NCBI RefSeq assembly: GCF_020164495.1 | Contig: NZ_JAIQYZ010000001.1 | Location: forward strand, 992,001-1,056,000 | Length of the DNA stretch: 64,000 bases | Source of the DNA: Psychroflexus lacisalsi | GTDB lineage: Bacteria > Bacteroidota > Bacteroidia > Flavobacteriales > Flavobacteriaceae | Reading direction: 5' to 3' | Shown: positions 19,678 through 29,244 of the stretch, piece by piece | Layout: every line of letters starts with the position of its first letter | Position numbering within the stretch: position 1 is the first letter of the stretch | The notes under the pieces: generated by a model | Databases searched by the model: none | Told to the model about the DNA's origin: nothing | What the model saw: only the letters and a program-made list of their open reading frames with translations | Position numbers and translations under genes: made by a program

Positions 19678-19685
19678 CAAAAGTA
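19678..19685 (-). promoter_or_regulatory. -7 box of ABC-F gene
   Basis: TACTTTTG on the - strand fits TAnnTTTG, 19 bases before the ATG at 19658. No upstream TTG at the right distance was found. Confidence 0.45.
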
Positions 19686-19792
19686 CTCATTTTATCATAA
19701 CTGGTAAAGGATTTATAATCCTGCTTTTTTAACGGTGACTTAACATGCTTAAAGTCTTGGTAAAGCTAGTTTTGTGACACTATATACATTTT

Positions 19793-21202
19793 ATGAGATA
19801 CTTATTTCTTTGTGTTTTATTGATAGCTTCGGCCTGTTCTAAAGAACAAGATAATGATCTCACTTTTATTGGTGGCAGGGTAGTGAACCCTAATTTGAAT
19901 TATGTTACTCTTGAACACAACGATAAAATAATTGATACAATACCTCTGGATTCCAAAAATAATTTCGGCTATCGATTTCATCAGGATAAAGAGTCTATTT
20001 ACACTTTTAAACATTATCCTGAAAGTCAAAACGTTTATTTAAAGCCTGGAGATAGTTCAGTCTTGAGGGTGAATACTCTAGAATTTGACGAATCATTAAG
20101 CTTTGGAGGGAGTTCTTCAGTAGAAAATAATTTTCTCGTTGATATGTTTCTCCTTAATGAACAAGACAATGATTTGATTTTGTCATATTATAAAATAACA
20201 CCAGAACAGTTTATTGAAAAAACAGATTCTATATTGAAGCATCGCCTCAGAAAATTTGAAAAACTAAAAGAAGATTCAAAATTCACACCTTATTTTCAAA
20301 ACATAGCTGAAAGCACAATTGAATATGAATATTACGACATGAAAGAACGTTATGCGTTTTTAATGAAAAAATATGTGCCCAATAAGTTTGAAGAATTTCC
20401 AGAAGATTATTTTGATTACAGAAATGAAGTGAATTTTAATAATTCTGATTTGGTTTCGAATTTTAGTTACATGAGATTCTTAGACAATTATTTAAGAAAT
20501 AGGTCTATTGAAATTTGTAAGACTGATAACAGAGACTGCTTTGATTTGAATGATCATCAAAATCTAAAGCGGAGACTAAACCTTGTTCATGCCATATTTA
20601 ACGATAACTACTTAAAGTCTAATTTCTTTAACCGATTAATCAGGCGAGAAATAGTTTTTTCTCAAACCGAAAAAGAACTTAAAGAGACTTTGAAAATTAT
20701 CAAAAAGTTTGACCTCCCAGCTTTGGACGAGACAGAATTACATCAACTCACTCAAATTCAAAGTAAATATTTACTCGGGAAAGATTTAAAACATATGAAT
20801 TTAAGAACACCTGCAATGGATACTGTTCAGCTTCATCAGGTTTCTCAGTTGGAGCCGACGGTAATGTACACCTGGTCTGCTTTATCTCCCGAGAGTAAAA
20901 AGAATAATATGAATAAGATAAAAGAACTTCGGGACAATTACCCGAACATAAATTTTATCAGTATCAATCTGGATTTTCAGAATCCTAATCTGTGGATCAA
21001 TGCATTGAAGCGCTTTAATCATTTTTCACAAACCGAATTTCAAGTTATTTCTGATGTTCCTCCCAATACTTATGGTTTTTTCAGAAACTACCTTAATCGA
21101 GTTTATGTGTTGGACAAGGACTTCATACTTACCAACAATTCCTTAAGCCTTTTTGATCCTGAACTTGAGAAGCACATTCTAAATGTGCTCGATAAGAATT
21201 AA
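19793..21202 (+). CDS. lipoprotein with DUF4369-like start and thioredoxin-like end
   Basis: A 469-residue lipoprotein: lipobox LLIASAC ends at Cys15. The first about 100 residues resemble the beta-rich DUF4369 domain of Bacteroidetes TlpA-like proteins (FIGGRVVNPNLNYVTLEHN). The last about 130 residues look like a thioredoxin fold (VMYTWSALSPESKKNNMNKI, then NINFISINLDF), but the CxxC pair that should follow the first strand is missing, so disulfide exchange is unlikely. The middle is helical and charged. A TAGTTTTG box is at 19767-19774. Function is unknown; a binding or structural role in the periplasm is inferred. Confidence 0.75.
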   Translation: MRYLFLCVLLIASACSKEQDNDLTFIGGRVVNPNLNYVTLEHNDKIIDTIPLDSKNNFGYRFHQDKESIYTFKHYPESQNVYLKPGDSSVLRVNTLEFDESLSFGGSSSVENNFLVDMFLLNEQDNDLILSYYKITPEQFIEKTDSILKHRLRKFEKLKEDSKFTPYFQNIAESTIEYEYYDMKERYAFLMKKYVPNKFEEFPEDYFDYRNEVNFNNSDLVSNFSYMRFLDNYLRNRSIEICKTDNRDCFDLNDHQNLKRRLNLVHAIFNDNYLKSNFFNRLIRREIVFSQTEKELKETLKIIKKFDLPALDETELHQLTQIQSKYLLGKDLKHMNLRTPAMDTVQLHQVSQLEPTVMYTWSALSPESKKNNMNKIKELRDNYPNINFISINLDFQNPNLWINALKRFNHFSQTEFQVISDVPPNTYGFFRNYLNRVYVLDKDFILTNNSLSLFDPELEKHILNVLDKN

Positions 21203-21294
21203 AATATAAAAGCTTGATTTTTAGGTTTTTGTTTCAATTTGAATGCTGTAAATTATCATTTTATTAAAGCGGTTTTTAATACATAAAATAAACC

Positions 21295-21302
21295 TACCTT
21301 TG
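21295..21302 (+). promoter_or_regulatory. -7 box of typA
   Basis: TACCTTTG fits TAnnTTTG and lies 23 bases before the typA ATG. Confidence 0.45.
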
Positions 21303-21325
21303 CAGACTTAAAATTATGCCTTTTT

Positions 21326-23122
21326 ATGAATATCAAGAACATTGCGATTATCGCTCACGTTGACCACGGAAAAACAACCTTGGTGGACAAAATTATGCAC
21401 CACTGTAAATTGTTTCGTGAAAACGAGTCGACTGGAGAACTTATTCTGGACAGCAACGATCAGGAAAGAGAACGTGGAATTACTATTGTATCCAAAAATG
21501 TCTCTGTTGTATACAAAGACACAAAAATAAATATTATTGACACTCCTGGTCACGCCGATTTTGGTGGTGAAGTAGAGAGGGTCTTGAACATGGCCGATGG
21601 TGTTTTACTTCTGGTAGATGCTTTTGAAGGACCAATGCCACAGACGCGTTTCGTATTACAAAAAGCGTTGGACTTAGGTCTTAAACCATGTGTTGTAATA
21701 AATAAAGTAGACAAGCCAAACTGTACTCCAGACGAGGTGCATGAAAAAGTATTTGACTTGATGTACGAGTTAGGTGCCGAAGAATGGCAGTTGGATTTCC
21801 CTGCGGTTTACGGTTCTGCTTTAAACAACTGGATGAGTCATAGTCCGGATGAAAAAACAGAAAATATTGAGCCTCTGCTCGACATGGTTTTAGAACATGT
21901 TGAGTCTCCAACCGTAAAAGAAGGAAACACTCAAATGCTGATTACCTCTTTAGATTTTTCTTCCTACACAGGTAGAATTGCTATTGGACGTTTACACAGA
22001 GGAGTTTTGAGAGAAAATATGCCAGTTGCATTGGTAAAACGTGATGGTTCAATCACTAAAACACGTATCAAGGAACTTCATACGTTTGAAGGTGTTGGAA
22101 GACGTAGAGTCGAGGAAATACAAGCGGGTGATATTTGTGCTATTGTAGGTCTAGAAGGTTTTGAAATTGGTGATACAGTAGCTGATATTGAAAACCCTGA
22201 AGGCTTAAAATCTATCGCGATAGATGAACCAACGATGAGTATGTTGTTTACAATTAACGATTCTCCATTTTTTGGTAAAGATGGAAAATTTGTGACTTCA
22301 AGACACATAAAGGATCGTTTGACCAAAGAACTTGAAAAAAACTTAGCATTAAGAGTAGAAGAAACAGATTCAGCAGATAAATTCAACGTTTTTGGACGTG
22401 GTGTCATGCACTTGTCTGTTCTTATAGAGACGATGAGAAGAGAAGGTTATGAACTTCAAATTGGACAACCACAAGTGATCATCAAAGAAATTGATGGTGT
22501 GAAATGTGAGCCTATTGAAGAATTAACCATCGATTTACCTGAGAATATTTCTGGTAAGTCAGTTGAAATGGTGACCATGCGTAAAGGTGAAATGCTAAGC
22601 ATGGAAGGAAAAGGAGAAAGAATGACTATTCAGTTTTTAATTCCTTCCCGTGGTATTATTGGTTTGCGAAATCAATTAATGACTGCTACAGCTGGTGAAG
22701 CTATTATGGCTCACCGTTTCAAAGAGTTTCAACCCCTAAAAGGTGATATTCCACAACGTCAAAACGGATCGCTTGTATCTATGGAAAAAGGGAAGGCAAT
22801 TCCTTATTCTATTGATAAATTACAGGATAGAGGTAAGTTTTTTGTTGACCCAGGTGAAGAGATTTACGAAGGTCAGGTGATTGGTGAAAACTCAAGATCT
22901 GATGATATGACAGTAAATATCACTAAAACTAAAAAGCTATCTAACGTAAGATCCTCTGGTGCAGATGATAAAGCCAAAATTGTTCCGGCAAAGAAATTCT
23001 CTCTGGAAGAAGCTTTAGAATATATTCAAAAAGATGAGTACGTCGAGGTAACTCCTCATTTCTTGAGAATACGTAAAATCTATTTAACAGAAACAGACCG
23101 TAAGCGTTACAAAATTATCTAG
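21326..23122 (+). CDS. typA: ribosome-associated GTPase TypA/BipA
   Basis: A translational GTPase acting on ribosome assembly and stress adaptation. The G domain shows HVDHGKTT (G1), RGITI (G2), DTPGHADFGGEVERV (G3) and NKVD (G4). EF-G-like domains III and V follow, with the TypA-specific RGIIGLRNQLMTATAGEAIM stretch and the BipA-type C-terminus. Length 598 is normal. It is a single-gene unit closed by a strong terminator. Confidence 0.97.
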   Translation: MNIKNIAIIAHVDHGKTTLVDKIMHHCKLFRENESTGELILDSNDQERERGITIVSKNVSVVYKDTKINIIDTPGHADFGGEVERVLNMADGVLLLVDAFEGPMPQTRFVLQKALDLGLKPCVVINKVDKPNCTPDEVHEKVFDLMYELGAEEWQLDFPAVYGSALNNWMSHSPDEKTENIEPLLDMVLEHVESPTVKEGNTQMLITSLDFSSYTGRIAIGRLHRGVLRENMPVALVKRDGSITKTRIKELHTFEGVGRRRVEEIQAGDICAIVGLEGFEIGDTVADIENPEGLKSIAIDEPTMSMLFTINDSPFFGKDGKFVTSRHIKDRLTKELEKNLALRVEETDSADKFNVFGRGVMHLSVLIETMRREGYELQIGQPQVIIKEIDGVKCEPIEELTIDLPENISGKSVEMVTMRKGEMLSMEGKGERMTIQFLIPSRGIIGLRNQLMTATAGEAIMAHRFKEFQPLKGDIPQRQNGSLVSMEKGKAIPYSIDKLQDRGKFFVDPGEEIYEGQVIGENSRSDDMTVNITKTKKLSNVRSSGADDKAKIVPAKKFSLEEALEYIQKDEYVEVTPHFLRIRKIYLTETDRKRYKII

Positions 23123-23147
23123 AGTAAAGTTGATTTTTATATAATAG

Positions 23148-23181
23148 AAAAGCCTGTTCGTTAACTCGAACAGGCTTTTTT
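23148..23181 (+). terminator. intrinsic terminator after typA
   Basis: A perfect 13-base stem AAAAGCCTGTTCG / CGAACAGGCTTTT with a 6-base loop and a following T-run. It may also serve transcripts arriving from the right. Confidence 0.9.
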
Positions 23182-23290
23182 AATATATTATAATTATTTA
23201 TTTCAAAGGGACATATGATAAAGAAGATTGGTAAGCTACAAAGCTTTGTCTTTCACCTGTGAAAAAGTATATACAATTTGTGCATATTTT

Positions 23291-24022
23291 TTATTCTAAG
23301 AAATTTACAATACCGGTGTCCATATCATACACAGCTCCAACAATTTTAATTTCACCATTTTCTTCCATTTCTTTCAGAATTGGACTTTTTGCCCTTATTT
23401 CCTCAATTGTATGGATCACATTACTTTCACATACTTTAGCAACAAATTCTTCATTTTTTGAAGTTCGGTCACCTTCATATTGTACTTTGTCAACAGAAGG
23501 CTGAATTTTTGAAAGCATTGCAGTGATATTGCCTAATTTCACATCATCTATTGCTGCTTTAATGGCTCCACAATGTTCGTGACCCATTACTAAAATCAGT
23601 TTTGAACCAGCTACTTTACAACCAAATTCCATACTTCCTAATAAATCTTCGTTCACAAAATTTCCTGCTACTCTTCCCACAAAAATATCTCCGATCCCTC
23701 TATCAAAAACATCCTCTACTGGAACTCTACTGTCTAAACAAGAAAGCACAACTGCTTTTGGAAACTGGCCTGGAGCACTTTTTCTTACCTGTTCGGAGTG
23801 GTCTCTTGCTGTAAGGTTATTATTGATAAAACGTTTATTACCTTCTATGAATGTGTTTAGAACATCATCTGGTGATAATGCATCCCTTTGTTGTTGGGTT
23901 AAAACTTCCTGTACAAGTGGTTTTGTTTGAAGATTTTCAGTTCTTGACTCTTCTGCTTGTTTGGTGCAGGCTATCATTATTACTGCGATAAAGAACATCG
24001 CTAAAACTTTACTATTTTTCAT
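23291..24022 (-). CDS. lipidated beta-carbonic anhydrase
   Basis: A beta-class carbonic anhydrase (CO2 + water to bicarbonate). Zn ligands are visible as Cys95 with the Asp97-Arg99 dyad (SCLDSRV), then His148 and Cys151 (GHEHC). Unlike the cytoplasmic form, it begins with a signal peptide and lipobox ending at Cys19 (VIMIAC), so the enzyme is probably tethered in the periplasm. At 243 residues it is complete. A role in bicarbonate supply or pH balance at the cell surface is inferred. No transporter partner is adjacent. Confidence 0.93.
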   Translation of the reverse strand: MKNSKVLAMFFIAVIMIACTKQAEESRTENLQTKPLVQEVLTQQQRDALSPDDVLNTFIEGNKRFINNNLTARDHSEQVRKSAPGQFPKAVVLSCLDSRVPVEDVFDRGIGDIFVGRVAGNFVNEDLLGSMEFGCKVAGSKLILVMGHEHCGAIKAAIDDVKLGNITAMLSKIQPSVDKVQYEGDRTSKNEEFVAKVCESNVIHTIEEIRAKSPILKEMEENGEIKIVGAVYDMDTGIVNFLE

Positions 24023-24071
24023 TTTGTTAGTTTTTAATTATTTAATATGTGCTTTTCAATCAATTAAAAAT

Positions 24072-24746
24072 TTAAGTTTTGATTAAACTAAATTGTAATT
24101 GATTTTTGGTCCAGACTTCTGTCTCCTGTCGCATCCAGCCAAGTTGATGTCTAGTACTCTTGGTTAGGACATACCCTAAACCAAAGTGTGTTCTATTTCT
24201 ATCAAAAAGTTCCACTTCAGAATTTCCGGTGTTTCGCTCACCATTGATGAAAAATTCATTGTAAAATGCAGCATACAGAGTTTTTGGAACCAGCTCTTTT
24301 GCATTTAAGGCCACATTTACAAACAGGTTGTAGCGAAATCTGGTTCTGAAATCCTGCTCTTCTACCACCGTTGTTCATACCTAAATCTGTGGATGAGATG
24401 AACCCTCTGAAGTACTTTCTGATTGATAAGCGCTTCCTGATAAATTCGATTTTCATTAACTGTAGAAGTACTTTCTCCTGATGTTCCAGTAGTGATATTG
24501 GCAAAACCTAGCATGAACAGAACAGGTGAGTCCTCTGGTCTGTAAGTCACACCAGATCTTAATAACAGCTGTTCCAAATCACCGATTGTGTTCCAATTTC
24601 TGTATTGAAAATCTCCCTAAATACCAAAGTTGGAATTCTCAAGATTGACGTTATAGAAATACATATAGCAGCTTCCAAGTTTTGATTCTTCAACTTGCGC
24701 AATTGTGGATGTCGACAAGACTTAACATCAATAAAATACATTTCAT
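24072..24746 (-). pseudogene. decayed copy of DUF2490 gene
   Basis: A broken paralogue of the gene at 25230-25919. In pieces the translation matches along the whole length, for example LLLRSGVTY, ANITTGT, RIYQEAL and LGWMRQETEVWTKNQLQF. Lesions seen directly are a frameshift in the signal-peptide region, a TAG replacing the Gln codon before GDFQYRNW, a one-base deletion at about 24367 that turns QRWVE into QRW-stop, and a small deletion at the C-terminus. A Trp to Cys change in GSWYMYF also occurs. It is no longer able to make the barrel protein. Confidence 0.9.
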
Positions 24747-24780
24747 TGAAATTATATTAAGTTAATTATAGTTTTTACAA

Positions 24781-25044
24781 CTAACTTAAGGCTTCAGGAG
24801 GTTCTATTTCTTGATCAAGATGAATCTGATCAAATGTGAGTATATAAGACTTCCAGACTTTTAAAGTTTCTGGAAAAGTATTGGATTCTGAAGACAAATT
24901 ATGGTAGGTAATCACATATTCCTCAACTAAAGTGTTGTTCTCTTCAATTTCAAGAACGATAGAAGTTTCAATCAAATCCATTTGATAGTAATCAAACTGA
25001 ATCGAAAGAAGTAAAACACCTAATATGAATACAAATGACTTCAT
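24781..25044 (-). CDS. small exported protein, unknown
   Basis: An 87-residue reading frame with an N-terminal hydrophobic signal-like stretch (FVFILGVLLLSIQFDYY) and an acidic, hydrophilic remainder. It lies between the intact DUF2490 gene and its decayed copy. No family is recognised. It could be a genuine small periplasmic protein or a chance frame. Confidence 0.45.
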   Translation of the reverse strand: MKSFVFILGVLLLSIQFDYYQMDLIETSIVLEIEENNTLVEEYVITYHNLSSESNTFPETLKVWKSYILTFDQIHLDQEIEPPEALS

Positions 25045-25229
25045 TTTGAAAATTATTAGGTAATAATACTAGCTTTTTTGAAATGGTGATTTAGCTATAA
25101 ATAATATTTAACTATAAGTTTTAAAATTTTAATTCATTTTAATAATGAAACTTTCGTTATGCTGCCCAACTAGGAACATGTTTTGTAGAAAATTATATCA
25201 TCTTTCAGAAAAATGAGTTGTGAGTAAGC

Positions 25230-25919
25230 TTAAAAATTCAAACTATGATGAAAACTGAATTGCAGCTGATTTTTGGTCCAAACTTCAGTTTCTTGTCGCA
25301 TCCAACCAAGCTGAACTTTAGAGCTATTGCTTATGATGTAACCCAAACCAAAATAAGTCCTGTTCCTGTCAAAAAGCTCTACTTTGCCCAGTCCTGTATC
25401 GCGTTCTCCATTGATAAATAATTCATTGTAAAAGGCAGTATAAAAAGTTTTTGGCAAAAGCTCTTTTGAATTTAATCCCACATTAATAAATAGATTATAT
25501 CTAAATCGAGTTCTGAAGTCTTGACTTTCTACCCAGCGTTGTTCATACCTAAATCTGTGAGTGAGATGAACTCTTTGCAAGATCTTCTGACCGAAAAGCG
25601 CTTCCTGATAAATTCTACTTTCATTGATTGTTGATGAGCGTTCTCCAGGTGTTCCAGTTGTTATATTGGCATAGCCTAAAGTAAATAAAACTGAAGAATT
25701 ATCTGCCTTATAAGTGACTCCAGATCTCAGCATGAGTTGTTCTAAGTCTCCAATCGTATTCCAGTTTCTATATTGAAAATCACCTTGAACCCCAAAATTG
25801 GATTCCTCAAAATTGACATTGTAAAAGTACATGTACCAGCTTCCGAGTTTGGATTCTTCCACCTGAGTAAAAGCATTAAATGATAGAAAAAGTCCAAGAC
25901 TAACTAGTAAATATTTCAT
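25230..25919 (-). CDS. DUF2490 family outer-membrane protein
   Basis: A 229-residue exported protein with a signal peptide (MKYLLVSLGLFLSFNAFTQ) and alternating amphipathic strands, as in a beta-barrel. The DUF2490-type features are SKLGSWYMYF, the FQYRNW segment, RFRYEQRW and an aromatic C-terminal end NF. A longer frame to 25958 adds 13 unlikely residues, so the ATG at 25919 is used. A decayed tandem paralogue lies about 500 bases downstream. Function of the family is unknown to me. Confidence 0.82.
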   Translation of the reverse strand: MKYLLVSLGLFLSFNAFTQVEESKLGSWYMYFYNVNFEESNFGVQGDFQYRNWNTIGDLEQLMLRSGVTYKADNSSVLFTLGYANITTGTPGERSSTINESRIYQEALFGQKILQRVHLTHRFRYEQRWVESQDFRTRFRYNLFINVGLNSKELLPKTFYTAFYNELFINGERDTGLGKVELFDRNRTYFGLGYIISNSSKVQLGWMRQETEVWTKNQLQFSFHHSLNF

Positions 25920-25978
25920 TGAAATGAGATTTGATTTTGAACAAAAATGAATTGGCAAATTTAGTCAAACCAATAGGT

Positions 25979-26485
25979 TTATAATTCTAAAAGGCCATCA
26001 AACATTACTTTTATTTCTTCTGGTAAGATGATGAGATCTTCCACTATTTCCACATCTGTTTTATAAAAATTAGCTTCTGAAATAATATTAGCTTTCTGAG
26101 CTTTTAGACTCATTTGGAAGGATTTAAGCGCATGCTCACCGCGCGGTGCTTTAGGTGTGAAGGTGATTGGTAATACTTTTTTTCCAAACAATTCGCCAGA
26201 ATCTGTTAACCATTCCAGCATATTTTTAAGTACTGCAGGTATGTTGTGATTATATTCTGGGGTAGAAAATATGACAAGGTCGGCATTCACAAGTCTATCG
26301 CGAAGAAGATTGATTTGTTCAGGCATGCCTGCATTAAGCCGCTCTGGCGTAAATAAAGGGAAATTGTAAAGTCCTTCATAGACTTCGGTAGCATGGTTTG
26401 CCGATAAGTACTCAGCAATTGCTTTTAGAAACTTGACATTGCTGCTGTTTTTTGAAGCTGAACCGGATATGAATAATATGTTCAT
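25979..26485 (-). CDS. NADPH-dependent FMN reductase family protein
   Basis: A 168-residue flavodoxin-fold reductase. The FMN phosphate loop is visible as ISGSASKNSSNVKF near residues 5-18, and the isoalloxazine loop as FSTPEYNHNIPAVLKNMLEW, a strong family signature. Family members reduce FMN, quinones or azo compounds with NAD(P)H in the cytoplasm. The exact substrate cannot be read. It lies 42 bases after the LytTR regulator and may be co-transcribed with it. Confidence 0.88.
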   Translation of the reverse strand: MNILFISGSASKNSSNVKFLKAIAEYLSANHATEVYEGLYNFPLFTPERLNAGMPEQINLLRDRLVNADLVIFSTPEYNHNIPAVLKNMLEWLTDSGELFGKKVLPITFTPKAPRGEHALKSFQMSLKAQKANIISEANFYKTDVEIVEDLIILPEEIKVMFDGLLEL

Positions 26486-26526
26486 TTTTTATCTTGAAGA
26501 TAAGCATTTTCATAAGCTTAGGCATC

Positions 26527-27276
26527 TTATCCTATCCAAGTTTTGAAGTCTTTTACGCGTTCACGGCTTACAATAACAGGTTGGTCCAAGGCTTTTACAT
26601 TGATTTTTATCCTGCTCGTAGAATAACTAACCATGTCATCAATTGCTTTATAGTGAATGATGTGACTTCTGTTTATTCTGAAAAAATCTTTGGGTGAGAG
26701 CTTAGGTTCCAGTTGGTTGAGAGATTCATCGACGACGTAGTGTTTTCCTTCCAAAGTAACCAGAGATGTTGCTTTGTCTGAACTTTCAAAGCAAGAAATT
26801 TCATCTGCTGAATAGGTTTTAAGCTTTTCACCTACTTTAACGGAAAAGCGTGTTTTGTAAGTTGGCTCATTTTTCGGTTGGATCAATAAACTTTTTAAAA
26901 GTTCAGCATCGATGGATTGGGAAGACTTGCGTTTTTCATACTTCTTCAAAGCAGATTTGAGTTCAATAGGATCAATAGGTTTTAGAAGATAGTCGATGCT
27001 GTTGAGCTTAAATGCTTTTAAGGCATATTCATCGTATGCTGTTGTAAAAATTAAATCTGCTTCAATATTAACTTTTTCAAATATTTCAAAGGACAAACCG
27101 TCACTCAACTGGATATCCAGAAAAATCAAGTCTGCTTTCGGTTGTTTCTGAAACCAGTCTATGGCCTCTTCTACAGAGTGCAATTTTTTTAAAACTTCAT
27201 ACTGAAGTGCAGAAAGCAATCTCTCAAGTCTTCTTGCTGCTGGCTTTTCATCTTCAACTATAATGATCTTACTCAT
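26527..27276 (-). CDS. LytTR-type response regulator
   Basis: A 249-residue response regulator. The receiver domain carries the acidic pocket VEDE near residues 7-10, the phosphorylated Asp54 (LIFLDIQLSDG) and the conserved Lys in YLLKPIDP. The C-terminal LytTR DNA-binding domain follows from about residue 145 (ISCFESSDKATSLVTLEGKH, later FFRINRSHIIHY). It overlaps its kinase gene by 4 bases, so they form one two-component system. The target genes are unknown. Confidence 0.94.
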   Translation of the reverse strand: MSKIIIVEDEKPAARRLERLLSALQYEVLKKLHSVEEAIDWFQKQPKADLIFLDIQLSDGLSFEIFEKVNIEADLIFTTAYDEYALKAFKLNSIDYLLKPIDPIELKSALKKYEKRKSSQSIDAELLKSLLIQPKNEPTYKTRFSVKVGEKLKTYSADEISCFESSDKATSLVTLEGKHYVVDESLNQLEPKLSPKDFFRINRSHIIHYKAIDDMVSYSTSRIKINVKALDQPVIVSRERVKDFKTWIG

Positions 27277-28310
27277 GAGTTTTGAGTTTTAATTAAAGGT
27301 AACTTTACAGTAAATGTATCCGAATTATTTTCAATTTCTATTGGAGTTTCAGTGTAAACTTCAAATCGTTTTTTGATGTTCAATAATCCAATCCCATTTC
27401 GTTCAGAATCCTTTGCTTTCGGGTTGACATTATTTTGAATTACGAGATGATCTTCAGTTTTAAAGATCCTAATTTTCAATGGATTTTTTTCTGTGACTTT
27501 ATTGTGTTTCACAGCATTTTCAATCAAAAGCTGTAAAGAAAGCGGAACGATAAAATTAGACTCATCCGAGATATCTATGTTATATTCTAAACTATCTTCA
27601 AATCGGGTTGATAACAGATTCAAATACACTTTAGCAAAATTCAATTCTGAAGAGATACTTACCAAGTCTTCCTGTCGCTGATCCAAGACATACCTATAAA
27701 CTTTAGATAAGCTAGTCGTAAATTCAGTGGCACGCTTAGGATCTTCTTCAATTAGGGATGCTAAAACGCTCAGGCTATTAAATAAAAAATGAGGATCCAG
27801 CTGATCTTGAAGCGCTTTATGTTTGGCTTTGGTATTTTCCAGCATCTCACGTTGCGCCCTGAGTTCTGCTTCAGCACCAAATTTATAGAAGTAATAAGCA
27901 TGGAAAGCTAAACTCACGATGATGGCAATGAGGACTGCAAATACATAACTTACAACGCCTTCATTCTTCCAGAAGTAAGAAAGCGAATTTCCATATATCC
28001 ATACGCTGTGAACTATTCTTGCTAAAAAAAAGCCCATGACAGAAACTACAACTGTACCAGGAATACCAATAAGGATAAGTGTTTTTGGTTCTTTGCGCCA
28101 AGTAAACTTACTCTGAATAAGTTCAATAAAGCTAATATTGAATATGCCGATGATAAATGCATAGGCAAAATTTACAAGCAAATGTTTATAATTTGTGATA
28201 TAGGTTATAGACCAGTTATTACCCATACTATTGATAATGTGAATAAAAAGTGCAATAACCGCAGATATCCAAATGAACTTGATGAGCAGTTGAAAAGGTG
28301 TTTCTTTCAT
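27273..28310 (-). CDS. LytS/YehU-type sensor histidine kinase
   Basis: A 345-residue membrane kinase of the His_kinase (LytS/YehU) family. Four hydrophobic segments occupy about residues 8-27, 44-64, 78-100 and 120-141. The H-box LDPHFLFNSL places the phosphorylated His at 174, followed by an HATPase domain with LLIENAVKHN and GIGLLNIKKRF. It is first in the operon with the LytTR regulator. No separate ligand-binding domain is visible, so the signal is probably sensed within the membrane. Confidence 0.92.
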   Translation of the reverse strand: MKETPFQLLIKFIWISAVIALFIHIINSMGNNWSITYITNYKHLLVNFAYAFIIGIFNISFIELIQSKFTWRKEPKTLILIGIPGTVVVSVMGFFLARIVHSVWIYGNSLSYFWKNEGVVSYVFAVLIAIIVSLAFHAYYFYKFGAEAELRAQREMLENTKAKHKALQDQLDPHFLFNSLSVLASLIEEDPKRATEFTTSLSKVYRYVLDQRQEDLVSISSELNFAKVYLNLLSTRFEDSLEYNIDISDESNFIVPLSLQLLIENAVKHNKVTEKNPLKIRIFKTEDHLVIQNNVNPKAKDSERNGIGLLNIKKRFEVYTETPIEIENNSDTFTVKLPLIKTQNS

Positions 28311-28423
28311 GACTTATATTTTGAGTCAAAAGTAATTTGTAAGATACTCTTTAAAATCTTTTTTCTGATGAGTCGATGAATTTGTAAGATGAATTGTAAA
28401 TAAACCAATTTTTTTACATAAAA

Positions 28424-28450
28424 AAACCCTCGAATCATCTTCGAGGGTTT
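28424..28450 (-). terminator. intrinsic terminator after small barrel gene
   Basis: A perfect 10-base stem AAACCCTCGA / TCGAGGGTTT with a 7-base loop, followed on the - strand by TTTTTATG and a further T-run. It ends the - strand gene at 28544-29038. Confidence 0.85.
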
Positions 28451-28543
28451 CACACAAACTTAATCTTATTAATAACTATTTTTAATCTTGATAGGTTTTA
28501 AACTAAAAGCAAGGATTAAATTTTAACTGTTTTGCTTTGATTA

Positions 28544-29038
28544 TTAAAATTGATACCGCAGAGCAAGAGCAATATCGAAGTCCAAATCATTATTATAATC
28601 TCCAGAACCTATTTCAGGTCTAAAGTCTAAGGCGATAAGTAAAGGGAAATCGAAGTTGTATTCAATACCGATATTACCAGCTCCAAACAGGAAAATTTCA
28701 TTATCATCATCAAAATTTCCGTTGTTGAATCGGTCGTCATAACTCACACTTCCAAGTCCACCTCCAACACCAACAAACCAATTGAATCCTCCTTCAATAT
28801 TCCAAACCCATTGGTATAAGCCAGTTAGTTTAAAGGCATCAAAATTATCATCGTTTCTCCAGCCTAAATCAATTTCCAGGCGATTATTATCTCCTAACGC
28901 ATTTTGGTAAGAAATTTCTGCTCCATAACCATTATTTCCGCCAAATCTTAGTCCAATAGCATGCTCAGCAATAGATTGCGCCTGAGATTGAAATCCAACG
29001 GCAACCATAACACATACTGCAATTAGTAATTTTTTCAT
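28544..29038 (-). CDS. small outer-membrane beta-barrel protein
   Basis: A 164-residue exported protein with a cleavable signal (MKKLLIAVCVMVAVGFQSQA). The mature part consists of alternating amphipathic strands with glycine-rich turns (GLRFGGNNGYGAEISYQ, VGVGGGLGSVSYD) and ends in aromatic YQF, the typical C-terminal insertion signal of outer-membrane barrels. The eight-strand size fits an OmpA-like or OmpW-like small barrel. Function is unknown. It has its own terminator. Confidence 0.78.
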   Translation of the reverse strand: MKKLLIAVCVMVAVGFQSQAQSIAEHAIGLRFGGNNGYGAEISYQNALGDNNRLEIDLGWRNDDNFDAFKLTGLYQWVWNIEGGFNWFVGVGGGLGSVSYDDRFNNGNFDDDNEIFLFGAGNIGIEYNFDFPLLIALDFRPEIGSGDYNNDLDFDIALALRYQF

Positions 29039-29198
29039 AACTTAATATTTATATTATTTGTAAGTAAATCTAAGCCTAGAAAACCCTAATTCAACAAGTG
29101 TTAAGCCAATGTTAAGCCAATTTATTAAGAGGATTTTTCAGCATTTACTGCTCCTTTTGATTTTTGATATTCAGAAGCTCTAAATCTTAAGCATAAAA

Positions 29199-29219
29199 AA
29201 CGCATCCAGAGGATGCGTT
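29199..29219 (-). terminator. intrinsic terminator after porin-like gene
   Basis: A perfect 9-base stem AACGCATCC / GGATGCGTT with a 3-base loop; on the - strand TTTTTT follows. It ends the gene at 29245-29853. Confidence 0.85.
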
Positions 29220-29244
29220 CAGTATAAAAAATATTTAGGTTTGA

